Assembly: GCF_013414195.1 (NCBI RefSeq)
Contig: NZ_JAATTV010000003.1
Location: 186,001 to 250,000, forward strand
Origin: Psychrobacter sp. BI730
GTDB lineage: Bacteria; Pseudomonadota; Gammaproteobacteria; Pseudomonadales; Moraxellaceae
Reading direction: 5' to 3'
DNA: 64,000 nucleotides
Of this stretch, positions 1 to 8,291 are shown piece by piece. Numbering within the stretch: position 1 is the first letter of the stretch; every line of letters begins with the position of its first letter. The position numbers were made by a program, and so were the translations under genes. A model generated the notes under the pieces. That model had not been told where the DNA came from, made no database searches, and saw only the letters and a program-made list of their open reading frames with translations.

Positions 1-1
1 G

Positions 2-298
2 ATTATTACTGCGGCTGATAGGGTCACAGAAGGCTCCAGCTTGTCTAGTCAACTAGAGAAATCTACTTACTTTCCACCGATGATGGTACAGATGATAAAA
101 AGCGGAGAAAACTCAGGCGAGCTTGAAAATATGCTGAGCCGTGCCGCCAATATGCAGGAGGCAGAAGCAACCAATTTTATCAGCACCTTATTATCATTAC
201 TTGAGCCTTTAATGCTGGTGTTGATGGGCGTAGTAGTTATGATTATTGTAATGGCGGTTATGCTACCTATCGTTAATATGAACGATTTAGCAGGCTAG
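2..298 (+). CDS. gspF: Type II secretion inner-membrane protein GspF, C-terminal part
   Basis: The 5' end lies outside the window; about 98 C-terminal residues are visible. The sequence shows the family's GSSL motif, the FPPMMVQMIKSGENSGEL stretch and a final hydrophobic helix ending in LPIVNMNDLAG, which matches the LPI..LN.LVG end typical of GspF rather than PilC. GspF is the polytopic inner-membrane platform protein of the type II secretion system; it links the GspE ATPase to the pseudopilus. The next gene is the pseudopilin gspG, supporting a T2SS assignment over a type IV pilus one. Confidence 0.9.
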   Translation: MITAADRVTEGSSLSSQLEKSTYFPPMMVQMIKSGENSGELENMLSRAANMQEAEATNFISTLLSLLEPLMLVLMGVVVMIIVMAVMLPIVNMNDLAG

Positions 299-699
299 AT
301 TCAGTCGCTAGCCTATGATTCATTATGCTATTCACATACAGACAGCTTCCTATCTCCAAAACCTCTATTTAGTTCTCTTTTACTCTATTCATATCACCTA
401 ACTTGCTTGCTAAACCTTGGACTAGCTTTCTTAAGGTTTGCTTACTGTTGTATATTGTTGAACGAACGCTATTTTTGCTATGGCAAACGCCAGCACCGCG
501 CTATAGTAAGCACGTTTTAATAGTCATACATTTGATGTCAGCTAATATTTAACTTTGGCTAAGATAGCAAATTCAAACTGGGTGCAGCGCTGGATAAAAA
601 TAAAACCATGGTTTATAGTGACAATAGTTTCAGAGCTCATTGATATATCATTGATGAGAGCCACAATAGAACGCCACTTTTACTATTTACATAACTGTG
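299..699. other. Intergenic region gspF-gspG
   Basis: About 400 bases without a credible gene. It contains a 12-base perfect palindrome at 603-614 (AAACCATGGTTT) and a 10-base palindrome at 641-650 (TGATATATCA). No convincing terminator after gspF was found, so gspF and gspG may still be cotranscribed; the long gap suggests that gspG also has its own promoter. Confidence 0.5.
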
Positions 700-1257
700 A
701 TGACCAAAGCGATGACTATGACTGACAAATTCCAAGTAAATATGACGCCAAGAAGTGCTATTCACGATACGCAATCCCATTCAAATATTGTAAGTGACCA
801 AAAGATTGCCTCTTCAGCTATGCAGCGCAGTGTGAGGACAAAGTCTGGTCAAGCAGGATTCACTCTTATCGAGATTATGGTTGTTATTGTGATCTTAGCC
901 ATTCTTGCTGGGTTAGTGGTACCAAAAGTAGTTGGTCAAAGTGATAAGGCCCGTGTTAAAACAACTGAAACAGCGCTTGCCACTGTCTCAAATGCGTTAG
1001 ATATGTATAAGGTTGATAATTCACGCTATCCAACGACCGCTCAAGGGTTAGAAGCGCTTACGACACCGCCAGCTGATGCAAAAAACTATCCTGAAGGTGG
1101 GTATATTAAAGGGGGCTATCCAACTGATGGCTGGGAAAATGAGATGCAGTATGTTGCACCAGGTAGTGAAGGGCGACCTTACGATTTATTTTCGTTAGGT
1201 GCTGATGGTCAACAAGGTGGTGAAGGTCAAGATGCGGATCTTTATGCTCAACTATAA
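700..1257 (+). CDS. gspG: Type II secretion major pseudopilin GspG
   Basis: Major pseudopilin of the T2SS pseudopilus, processed by prepilin peptidase. The cleavage motif G^FTLIE is followed by a hydrophobic stretch ending in LAGLVVPK, and the C-terminal region has the classic GspG signatures YPTTAQGLEAL, GGYPTDGW and SLGADGQQGGEG. From ATG 700 the leader would be about 53 residues, far longer than the usual 6-10. GTG 697 lies directly upstream, and ATG 820 would give a 13-residue leader, but none of these starts has a clear ribosome binding site. A strong terminator follows, so this is the last gene of its unit. The identity is secure; the start is not. Confidence 0.9.
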   Translation: MTKAMTMTDKFQVNMTPRSAIHDTQSHSNIVSDQKIASSAMQRSVRTKSGQAGFTLIEIMVVIVILAILAGLVVPKVVGQSDKARVKTTETALATVSNALDMYKVDNSRYPTTAQGLEALTTPPADAKNYPEGGYIKGGYPTDGWENEMQYVAPGSEGRPYDLFSLGADGQQGGEGQDADLYAQL

Positions 1258-1351
1258 AGCTTAATAACAGACGTATAGTGAATAAGTTCTGATACTGATA
1301 TAGCTTTGTAGAATGAAACATTAGTTCATCGATGCACTTTCAACAATTTAT

Positions 1352-1390
1352 AAATATCAACCAATATTCCTTTATTGGTTGATATTTTTT
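1352..1390. terminator. Rho-independent terminator after gspG
   Basis: A perfect 15-base-pair inverted repeat (1352-1366 with 1373-1387, six-base loop) is followed by a T run to 1390. It ends the gspG transcript before the dsb genes. Confidence 0.85.
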
Positions 1391-1502
1391 ATCAGTAGAT
1401 AAATCGCCTACTGTTCAATACAAGTTTGATAGCCAGTGCTATAAATATATCTAAGCGCTCAGCAAAATAGTCATCGCAAACTGTAATTAAAGGTAATTAT
1501 CT

Positions 1503-2051
1503 ATGTCGATTCAACAGTCTAATAAATATTTTTCTAAAAACCTTTATAAATTGGTTCTAACTGTTGCAAGCACTTCATTAGTAACGGTTCTGTCAATGAC
1601 ATCGATCAGTGTACAAGCAGCAGGGTTAAATGACTTATTTAAAAATAGCTCCTCGGCAAAATCAAAGTTCTTACCAGTGGATGAAGCCTTTCAGATGGTC
1701 AGTAATACCAAAGCGACTTCCAAAGGCACGCGGTTGTCGATCAGTTTTGAAATTACGCCAGGGCATTATGTCTATAAGGATAAGCTTACGTTGAGCTTCC
1801 CTAAAGGAATAAACGCCACTCCATTCACTTTCAATCAAGCACCAGTATCAATCAATGATCCGACCTTTGGTCAGGTTCCTGTATTTACGCAAAGAAGCGT
1901 CATTGCAACCACGACACTGACGACCAGTAATGGTAAGGGTGCCAAAAATGCGCCTATTATTATTGGTTGGCAAGGGTGTGCAACCGCTGGCCTATGCTAT
2001 CCACCAGAAAAAGTCAAAACCAAGATAGACATTGCTGCGACCCGCAGATAA
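1503..2051 (+). CDS. Stand-alone DsbD alpha (N-terminal) domain protein, periplasmic
   Basis: 182 residues. An N-terminal signal peptide ends near SVQAAG, followed by one domain matching the N-terminal periplasmic domain of DsbD, including the redox cysteines C159 and C165 in GCATAGLCYPP (the C-x5-C spacing of nDsbD). It has no membrane domain or thioredoxin domain. The next gene, dsbD, starts 47 bases downstream and carries a closely similar domain: SKSKFLPVDQAFQV there, AKSKFLPVDEAFQM here. It probably arose by partial duplication of dsbD. Inferred role: a soluble thiol carrier that takes reducing power from the DsbD membrane domain and passes it to periplasmic partners. An AAAGG ribosome binding site precedes the ATG. 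Confidence 0.8.
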   Translation: MSIQQSNKYFSKNLYKLVLTVASTSLVTVLSMTSISVQAAGLNDLFKNSSSAKSKFLPVDEAFQMVSNTKATSKGTRLSISFEITPGHYVYKDKLTLSFPKGINATPFTFNQAPVSINDPTFGQVPVFTQRSVIATTTLTTSNGKGAKNAPIIIGWQGCATAGLCYPPEKVKTKIDIAATRR

Positions 2052-2098
2052 ATATCGAGCAGATTGATTAAAATATCGGTAATAATAGGTAGCCATTC

Positions 2099-4219
2099 AT
2101 GTCCATCAAGACATCACCAAAGTCCTCATCATTTAGCGTATCTACCCATTCGAAAAAATCCCATATCTTAGCGCTTGCCATCGCTAGTGGCTCATTGCTG
2201 ACAGGTTTGTCAACGACATCAACAGTACAGGCGGCAGGGTTAGGCGACCTTTTTGGTAGTAGTGAAAGCTCATCGAAGTCAAAGTTCTTGCCAGTAGATC
2301 AAGCGTTTCAGGTAAGTACAGATAGTACCCCTGTCAAAGCAGGTACGCGGTTATCTATTAATTTTGATATCACTCCTGAACATTACGTCTATAAAAAGCA
2401 AATTAAGCTTACGCTACCCGCTGGCGTGACGGCTGCACCTTTTACCTTTAGCCAGACACCATATTCGATAGATGACCCGACTTTTGGCAAAGTACTGGTA
2501 TTTGATCAAGCCAACATGGTCGCTACCACCACACTGACGAACAATAGTGGCAAGAGTATAGATGGTGCCGCTATCGTCGTCGGCTGGCAGGGCTGTGCAA
2601 AAGCAGGACTGTGCTATCCACCTGAAAAGATTAATACGACTGTCGATATTGCAGCTGCATCGACGCAGGTATCAGCAGATAGTGCGAGCTCGACCGATTC
2701 AGAGAATAGTGCTACGGCGACACCAGAGGAAGCAAGCTCAACAGCTCTTGATAATACTTTGCCTGATGAGGCGCAAGCACTGACAGACGATGGGGCTATT
2801 GATTATGATCTCATTGATGACAGCGCTGTAGAGTATGATTCTTTAGATAGTAGTGCAGCGACGAATACGATTTCTGCAGCAAATAGCAGCGTAACAGGCG
2901 AGACGGCCAATAGCGAAAGTACCTTGAGCAACAGTTTCGTTGATAGCGATCCTTTTGGTTTGGCTTCTCACCCTTGGTTGGCGTTAGTACTATTATTTTT
3001 AGCAGGCTTAGGCTTAGCTTTGACGCCTTGCGTCCTACCGATGCTGCCTATTGTGGCCAATATCGTAGCCCGCGAACAAAACCCAACGGTCAAACGCGGT
3101 GTCATCTTGACCACCAGTTACGCGATTGGGGTAGCGACTGCTTATGGTATTTTGGGCGCTGTCATTGCAGTATTCGGTGAGTCTTTAGGTATTATTGGTT
3201 GGCTGCAGAATCCAATTATTCTCATTAGCTTTGCTATTGTTTTTATACTTCTCGCACTATACATGTTAGGTCTTTTCAGTGTGCGATTACCACAAGCGAT
3301 CAGTCGAAAGATGCAAGGCTTAAGCCAAGCAGGTGACAGTAAGCTTGGTAGTACAGGCGGCAGTTTAATCGCTGGGTTTTTATCAGCGCTAGTCGTGTCA
3401 CCTTGTGTTTCTGCGCCATTATTTGGGGCATTATTAGCGGTCTCTACCATTGGTAGTCCGTTGCTCGGCTTTGCCGCTTTATTCATGCTAGGTTTTGGGT
3501 TATCAGCGCCGCTTATTCTAATCGGTGCGACTCAAGGCAAGATTATGCCAAAGGCAGGCGAGTGGATGAATTGGGTCAAGCAAGGCTTTGCTTTACTACT
3601 GTTTGCCGTGGCACTGCTATTGATTGAGCGCGTTTTTATATCGCCAGTCATGCTGATGGTATGGGCATTGTGGTTTATGGTCGTGGCAACATGGGCATGG
3701 AGTTGGCTAGGTAAAGGTCGTATGTTGACCCAAGCACTAAGCCTTATCGCTGGTATTTGGGCGGCTTGCCTAATAGTTGGCGCTGCATTGGGCAATGACG
3801 ATAGCTTACATCCACTAGCGTCATTGGGTGCAGCACCGATGATGGTACAGTCAACGTCTGGTCAACCAGTGAATAGTGATAGTACCACTGATAAGACGAT
3901 CACGACGCTTGCAGAGCTAGATGCTATTGTCGCAGCCAATCCGAATGTTATTGTCGATCTGACAGCAGAGTGGTGTATTGAGTGCCGCATTATGGACAAG
4001 AACCTGTTTCATAATCGTCCAGCGCAGATGCAAGATTGGCAACTAGTGAAGCTCGATATCACTGAGACGACAGCAGACTCAAAAGCCGTGTTGTCTCGTT
4101 ACCAACTCTTTGGTCCACCAGCGCTACTGTATTATATTGATGGTCAGCTAGTAAATCAGCAAGTTGGTGAAATTGGTCGCTCAAAATTTGAGCAAACATT
4201 ATCCTCGCTAAATAACTGA
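2099..4219 (+). CDS. dsbD: Thiol:disulfide interchange protein DsbD
   Basis: 706 residues. DsbD moves electrons from cytoplasmic thioredoxin across the inner membrane to periplasmic reductases such as DsbC. Visible domains are a signal peptide ending near TVQAAG, nDsbD with redox pair C166/C172, an acidic Ser/Thr-rich linker (about residues 195-285), a transmembrane domain of about eight helices with the TPCVLPMLP and SPCVSAPLFG cysteines, and a C-terminal thioredoxin-like domain with C626/C629 in AEWCIECR. All three redox pairs are intact. The linker makes it longer than the E. coli protein (about 565 residues). It is likely cotranscribed with the upstream DsbD-alpha gene; a DsbC-type partner lies at 38.2-39.1 kb. 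Confidence 0.95.
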   Translation: MSIKTSPKSSSFSVSTHSKKSHILALAIASGSLLTGLSTTSTVQAAGLGDLFGSSESSSKSKFLPVDQAFQVSTDSTPVKAGTRLSINFDITPEHYVYKKQIKLTLPAGVTAAPFTFSQTPYSIDDPTFGKVLVFDQANMVATTTLTNNSGKSIDGAAIVVGWQGCAKAGLCYPPEKINTTVDIAAASTQVSADSASSTDSENSATATPEEASSTALDNTLPDEAQALTDDGAIDYDLIDDSAVEYDSLDSSAATNTISAANSSVTGETANSESTLSNSFVDSDPFGLASHPWLALVLLFLAGLGLALTPCVLPMLPIVANIVAREQNPTVKRGVILTTSYAIGVATAYGILGAVIAVFGESLGIIGWLQNPIILISFAIVFILLALYMLGLFSVRLPQAISRKMQGLSQAGDSKLGSTGGSLIAGFLSALVVSPCVSAPLFGALLAVSTIGSPLLGFAALFMLGFGLSAPLILIGATQGKIMPKAGEWMNWVKQGFALLLFAVALLLIERVFISPVMLMVWALWFMVVATWAWSWLGKGRMLTQALSLIAGIWAACLIVGAALGNDDSLHPLASLGAAPMMVQSTSGQPVNSDSTTDKTITTLAELDAIVAANPNVIVDLTAEWCIECRIMDKNLFHNRPAQMQDWQLVKLDITETTADSKAVLSRYQLFGPPALLYYIDGQLVNQQVGEIGRSKFEQTLSSLNN

Positions 4220-4284
4220 CATTTAATAATGAACACTTAAGAAACCAGTGTGATATTTCGAAAATCCTTAAGAATATTAAGAAG

Positions 4285-4318
4285 GCCAGTATACTAAGAA
4301 AAGTATGCTGGCTTTTTT
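4285..4318 (+). terminator. Terminator after dsbD
   Basis: A 10-base-pair stem (GCCAGTATAC with GTATGCTGGC, one G-T wobble), an eight-base loop and a six-T run. Confidence 0.85.
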
Positions 4319-4604
4319 GATGCCATTAAATTCATACTATAGAATATTTATTAAGTATTTGTTATATAAGCGATTATATTGATAGGCGCTTATTTTAACT
4401 ATCGATAAAGCTAGTATCGTGCTTATATTTTCATTACAATAAGGAAACAATGCAGCAGGGGCGCTAATTGTCATTTTTTCCGCTCCTAATATCTGCGATT
4501 AGCTGACAGGCTCAGTCAATTCTATTTTAGCGACAACGCTAATGGCTATATTAATTACCTCATATACTCTGCTGGCGCTAATGCTAGTTAGATAAAGGAC
4601 ACTT
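4319..4604. other. Intergenic region dsbD-pldA
   Basis: AT-rich spacer of about 290 bases with no gene. It presumably holds the pldA promoter; no consensus -35/-10 pair stands out. AAAGGA just before 4605 is the pldA ribosome binding site. Confidence 0.4.
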
Positions 4605-6053
4605 ATGTTTGCCCATACCATTACTCAGCGTCACCAACAGCCGTCTTACCAGAATGCACATATGCCTCTTCGTATTGCAGTTGCGCTTGCGTTGGGTTTT
4701 ACCGCGATACAAGTACAAGCTGCTGATGATTCTCAGACTTATAACGAACTGCCAGCACCTGAAGCTGCGTTTGAATATGAGGATCTTGACCTATCACAGA
4801 GTCTCGATAACAGTGCGATATCTTCTGACGTGGGTACACAAAGTGGCAAAATAATTAGCAAAGAATTTATTGCCCAGCAAGCCAAGCTGTTTTCTGAATG
4901 TACTCAAGTCCAGTCTAGTGCTGCTCGACTCGCTTGTTTTGATAAAGTAGCTGACCAGGGTAAGACGCCAAGCTATACCTCAACTAAACAACCAATTGAT
5001 TTGGCAAAAACCTTTCAAAGTACGGTCTCAGGTAATCCAAAAGTGGTATTGGCTGAGTCTCAAACGGCGATGAGTGGGACAACAGTTGAAGATGCAGATA
5101 CCATTTTGATGACCAGTCAGCAAACAGCAGCCAGCAAATTGAAGGCAAATGGCAACGTAGAAGTAGATGCTGAAACGAATAGCGAGGCACAAATTTTAGA
5201 AAATATAGGTGTCACTCAAACAGATATCGAAAAATTCTCGCCACTCAGTCTATCTTATGATCTAGACAAAAATAGTGAGCGTGGTACTTGGACGGTCAGA
5301 CCATATCGACCGACATATCTGTTGCCATTATTTTATACTTTCGATCCTAATTTGAATCCAAGTACACCATCGCAAGAAACAGATCCTTTTGATTCTAATG
5401 ATATACGCGAAACTGAGCTAAAATTCCAATTGTCCCTAAAAACAAAAGTCGCAGAAGACTTGTTTGATACCAGTGCTGATCTATGGTTTGGCTATACCCA
5501 AGAATCACATTGGCAAGTTTATAACGAAGACAACTCGCGTCCATTTCGTGCTACCGATTATCAACCTGAAATATTCTTAACCCAACCTGTGACAGCAGAT
5601 CTGCCTTTTGGTGGGCGTTTACGTATGTTAGGGGCTGGTGCTGTGCATCACTCAAATGGACAGGATGATCCCTTATCACGTTCATGGAATCGTGCTTATC
5701 TCATGGCAGGGGCAGAGTGGGGTAAGCTGTCCGTCATACCGCGTCTGTGGGCTCGCGTAAATAATGAAAGTAGTAGTGATGACGATAATCCAGATATCGA
5801 AGACTACATGGGCTACGGTGATATCAAATTCTTATATGATTTGCCGGCTGATCAGAGCATTAGCGGTACCTTGCGCTACAATCCAGGTACCAATAAAGGT
5901 GCTGCGCAAATCGACTATATCTATCCTATCTCAGAGAACGTTAATGGTATGGTTCAGCTATTCCAAGGCTATGGTGAGTCGATCATTGATTATAATCATG
6001 AAAATACCTCTATCGGCTTCGGTATCGTACTGAACGATTGGAAAGGGCTTTAA
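4605..6053 (+). CDS. pldA: Outer-membrane phospholipase A1 (OMPLA) with long N-terminal extension
   Basis: 482 residues. This is a beta-barrel enzyme that hydrolyses phospholipids mislocalised to the outer leaflet of the outer membrane. The catalytic motif HHSNGQ...SRSWNR is clear; by alignment with the E. coli His142/Ser144/Asn156 triad the residues are H348, S350 and N362, with the same +2/+14 spacing. A signal peptide ends near VQAAD. Between it and the barrel (starting near residue 225) is an extension of about 180 residues with the motif ECTQVQSSAARLACFDK, a two-cysteine ARLACFD pattern also found in other periplasmic and envelope proteins. The E. coli enzyme is only 289 residues. A good ribosome binding site precedes the ATG, and a terminator lies upstream, so it is likely transcribed alone. 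Confidence 0.93.
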   Translation: MFAHTITQRHQQPSYQNAHMPLRIAVALALGFTAIQVQAADDSQTYNELPAPEAAFEYEDLDLSQSLDNSAISSDVGTQSGKIISKEFIAQQAKLFSECTQVQSSAARLACFDKVADQGKTPSYTSTKQPIDLAKTFQSTVSGNPKVVLAESQTAMSGTTVEDADTILMTSQQTAASKLKANGNVEVDAETNSEAQILENIGVTQTDIEKFSPLSLSYDLDKNSERGTWTVRPYRPTYLLPLFYTFDPNLNPSTPSQETDPFDSNDIRETELKFQLSLKTKVAEDLFDTSADLWFGYTQESHWQVYNEDNSRPFRATDYQPEIFLTQPVTADLPFGGRLRMLGAGAVHHSNGQDDPLSRSWNRAYLMAGAEWGKLSVIPRLWARVNNESSSDDDNPDIEDYMGYGDIKFLYDLPADQSISGTLRYNPGTNKGAAQIDYIYPISENVNGMVQLFQGYGESIIDYNHENTSIGFGIVLNDWKGL

Positions 6054-6128
6054 TTCAAAACGGACATCATTTTAGGAAAGGCTCTAACATAGGTGGAATT
6101 TATTATAAGTTATGACAAATAATAGTTT

Positions 6129-6965
6129 ATGCGCTGCTTAGCGCCTTATCAAACTGGACTGTGGTTGGCAGAGTATATGGATATGCGCTGCCAACTATGC
6201 CGTATTTATCGTAGTACACCACAATCTCAACTACTGCACCATCAAGCGCCATCTAGCCTAGATAATATAACGAATGCGCCGCCTACACGGATAGCCTTAA
6301 AGAAACACTCTTTTCTTACTAATATCGTTCATCAAGTAAACAGCCATTTGAGCAGTGGTTTACTTTGTACTCACTGTCACAACGATATTACTTGGTTGCC
6401 AAGACCTTTTGAAGTGGATATCGCTCCTAGTATATCTCTATCTATCCAAGCCTCTACTTACTACGAGTATCCAATACGTCAAGCTATCCGAGCATTTAAG
6501 CATCAAGAAGATATGACGAAATTGCCATTACTGTTACATGCCATACGTCAATTACCGCGTCCACACGGTTGTCATCGCAATAACAGCGTGATTGTTGCTA
6601 TGCCAACGACAAGTCAACGACTGGTCAAACGTGGGTTCGATCCTGTCAGTATTCTATCTGCCCAATTGTCTAAACATTGGCAAATTCCTTTATGGCAGGG
6701 CGTTAAGCGTATTGACGATACAGTTAGTCAGCAAGGACTGTCTCGTGCCGAACGTCTTAGCAACTTAGATAACGCCTTTGCTCTAATCGAAAACCCTCCT
6801 ACAAAACGCTTACTATTCTTTGATGACGTATCTACTACAGGTGCAAGCTTACAAGCTTTAGCGCGAGCGTTCATTCCACCTGCAGCAGTAAAATCAGCAA
6901 CGGATAGCAGCCATAATAGTTATCAAATTTCTGCTTACGTATTAGCACATGGCAGTCAGTCCTAA
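6129..6965 (+). CDS. comF: ComF-family phosphoribosyltransferase-like protein
   Basis: 278 residues. N-terminal cysteine pairs MRCQLC and LCTHCH form a probable zinc ribbon, followed by a type I phosphoribosyltransferase fold with the PRPP-binding loop FFDDVSTTGAS near residues 227-240. The middle motifs AFKHQEDM, MPTTSQRLVKRGFDP and QQGLSRAERLSNL are typical of ComF/GntX. ComF is required for DNA uptake or post-uptake processing in naturally competent bacteria; its exact reaction is unsettled. It lies just upstream of the type IV pilus genes, which suits a competence role. ATG at 6177 (MDMRCQLC) is an alternative start. Confidence 0.85.
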   Translation: MRCLAPYQTGLWLAEYMDMRCQLCRIYRSTPQSQLLHHQAPSSLDNITNAPPTRIALKKHSFLTNIVHQVNSHLSSGLLCTHCHNDITWLPRPFEVDIAPSISLSIQASTYYEYPIRQAIRAFKHQEDMTKLPLLLHAIRQLPRPHGCHRNNSVIVAMPTTSQRLVKRGFDPVSILSAQLSKHWQIPLWQGVKRIDDTVSQQGLSRAERLSNLDNAFALIENPPTKRLLFFDDVSTTGASLQALARAFIPPAAVKSATDSSHNSYQISAYVLAHGSQS

Positions 6966-7233
6966 AAATCATCTATCTAATTGAAATTATTAATATATTG
7001 CTTATATATCATCGTAACGCTATATTATTAAATACATACATATTTACTGGTCTATCAAGTATGTATTATTGTTCATCCGTATATAACATGAACAGAATGT
7101 TGTGGAACAAAAATTGCATATTATTAGTTAAGCTAATTATAAAACTATTAGCAAAACTGACACTAGATTTTAGTTATTTTAAAACAAAGACTGATAAGAG
7201 ACAGACATTAGCAGTGCTAAATAGGAATTTGAT

Positions 7234-7725
7234 GTGAACGCATCTATGAATAGTCTACCGACCTCGCTAAGAACAGCCAGTTTAGGGTTTACCTTGATTG
7301 AGCTGATGGTAACGATTGCTGTTCTTGCCATTATTGCAGGTATTGCGGCACCTAATATTAGCACTCAACTTGCAAACCAGCGCGTGAAATCGACAGCTGC
7401 GACGCTTGCTAATGCACTAAAAGAGGCTAAGGTAGAAAGTGTTATTCGTCGTCAACCACTAACGATAAGCTTTGATAATACTAATAAGGTAATAAATATT
7501 CAGCATATAGTGTCAGGTACGGTAGATAGCACGGTAGAAAGTTATAGGTATGATGCTAAAAGTACAATTAAATCAGATCGTAGCAGTAATGAATTTAAGC
7601 CAAATAAAGTCGCAGAAGTTACCACATATACTATATGTGATAGCAATAGTGCAGCTAGTCCTATAAAAATCTTAGTCAGTGCTACTGCCGTTATTAGTAA
7701 TAGATCCGAAGGAACGTGCCCATGA
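7234..7725 (+). CDS. fimT: Type IV pilus minor pilin FimT/FimU-like
   Basis: 163 residues, GTG start preceded by TAGGAA. The prepilin cleavage site SLG^FTLIELMVTIAVLAIIAG comes after an 18-residue leader, with E+5 present. The GspH/FimT-type region QRVKSTAATLANALKEAKVESVIRRQ marks the FimT/FimU family. It is the first gene of the minor pilin operon; these pilins prime pilus assembly and sit at or near the tip, and FimT is a DNA-binding competence pilin in some species. Its stop codon overlaps the pilV start (ATGA). FimU is an equally good name. Confidence 0.88.
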   Translation: MNASMNSLPTSLRTASLGFTLIELMVTIAVLAIIAGIAAPNISTQLANQRVKSTAATLANALKEAKVESVIRRQPLTISFDNTNKVINIQHIVSGTVDSTVESYRYDAKSTIKSDRSSNEFKPNKVAEVTTYTICDSNSAASPIKILVSATAVISNRSEGTCP

Positions 7726-8291
7726 CTAAAATTATTAACCAACAAGGCGTGGGTTTGGTTGAGGTGCTAGTTGCTCTGTTACTACTAGCAGTTGCAGTAT
7801 TGGGGTTTAGTGCACTCAATATGGTATCTATAAAAGCAACAGATGATAGCGTGCTAATAGCAAATGCTAATACAGTAATGCGTGGCTTGTCTGAAGATTT
7901 ACGATTAAATTCTAATAATATACTGGCTTATCAAAAGGATATCCAAAGTGTATTAAGCAAAGTATCTGCCTCAAAGAATTACTGTGCAGCTGTCGAAAAC
8001 TATAAAACGAGTACTGTCACAAAGAACTGTGATAGTGAGTCATGTACCGAAGAACAGCTAGGTCAATACAATAGCTGGAGTACGATGAAACAAGCATGTG
8101 AAAACGGCGTTTTACTCAATATGATTACTTGTCCTGGTACTGCGGACAAACAGTTACGTCAATGTATTATCACTTCATGGAACGGAACAGAGCCAGTGTT
8201 TGGAGACAGTTCAGCGAGTAGTAAGGCTTGTGCCGATGCGTTTGGGATATATCATGCAGGTTCTGATTGCTTGATTATGGAGTCTTACTAA
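7722..8291 (+). CDS. pilV: Type IV pilus minor pilin PilV
   Basis: 189 residues. ATG 7722 is chosen over GTG 7716 because GAAGGA at 7708-7713 is correctly spaced and the ATG overlaps the fimT stop. The prepilin signal is QQG^VGLVEVLVALLLLAVAVLG with E+5, the characteristic PilV opening. It contains eight cysteines in the globular part, more than most minor pilins, which suggests dependence on periplasmic disulfide formation. Its stop overlaps the pilW start (TAATG). PilV is part of the tip priming complex. Confidence 0.9.
   Translation: MTKIINQQGVGLVEVLVALLLLAVAVLGFSALNMVSIKATDDSVLIANANTVMRGLSEDLRLNSNNILAYQKDIQSVLSKVSASKNYCAAVENYKTSTVTKNCDSESCTEEQLGQYNSWSTMKQACENGVLLNMITCPGTADKQLRQCIITSWNGTEPVFGDSSASSKACADAFGIYHAGSDCLIMESY

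Noticed and set aside
6998..7237. 79-codon plus-strand ORF between comF and fimT
   Set aside because: AT-rich, no domain or ribosome binding site, and it runs into the fimT start; more likely the operon promoter region.
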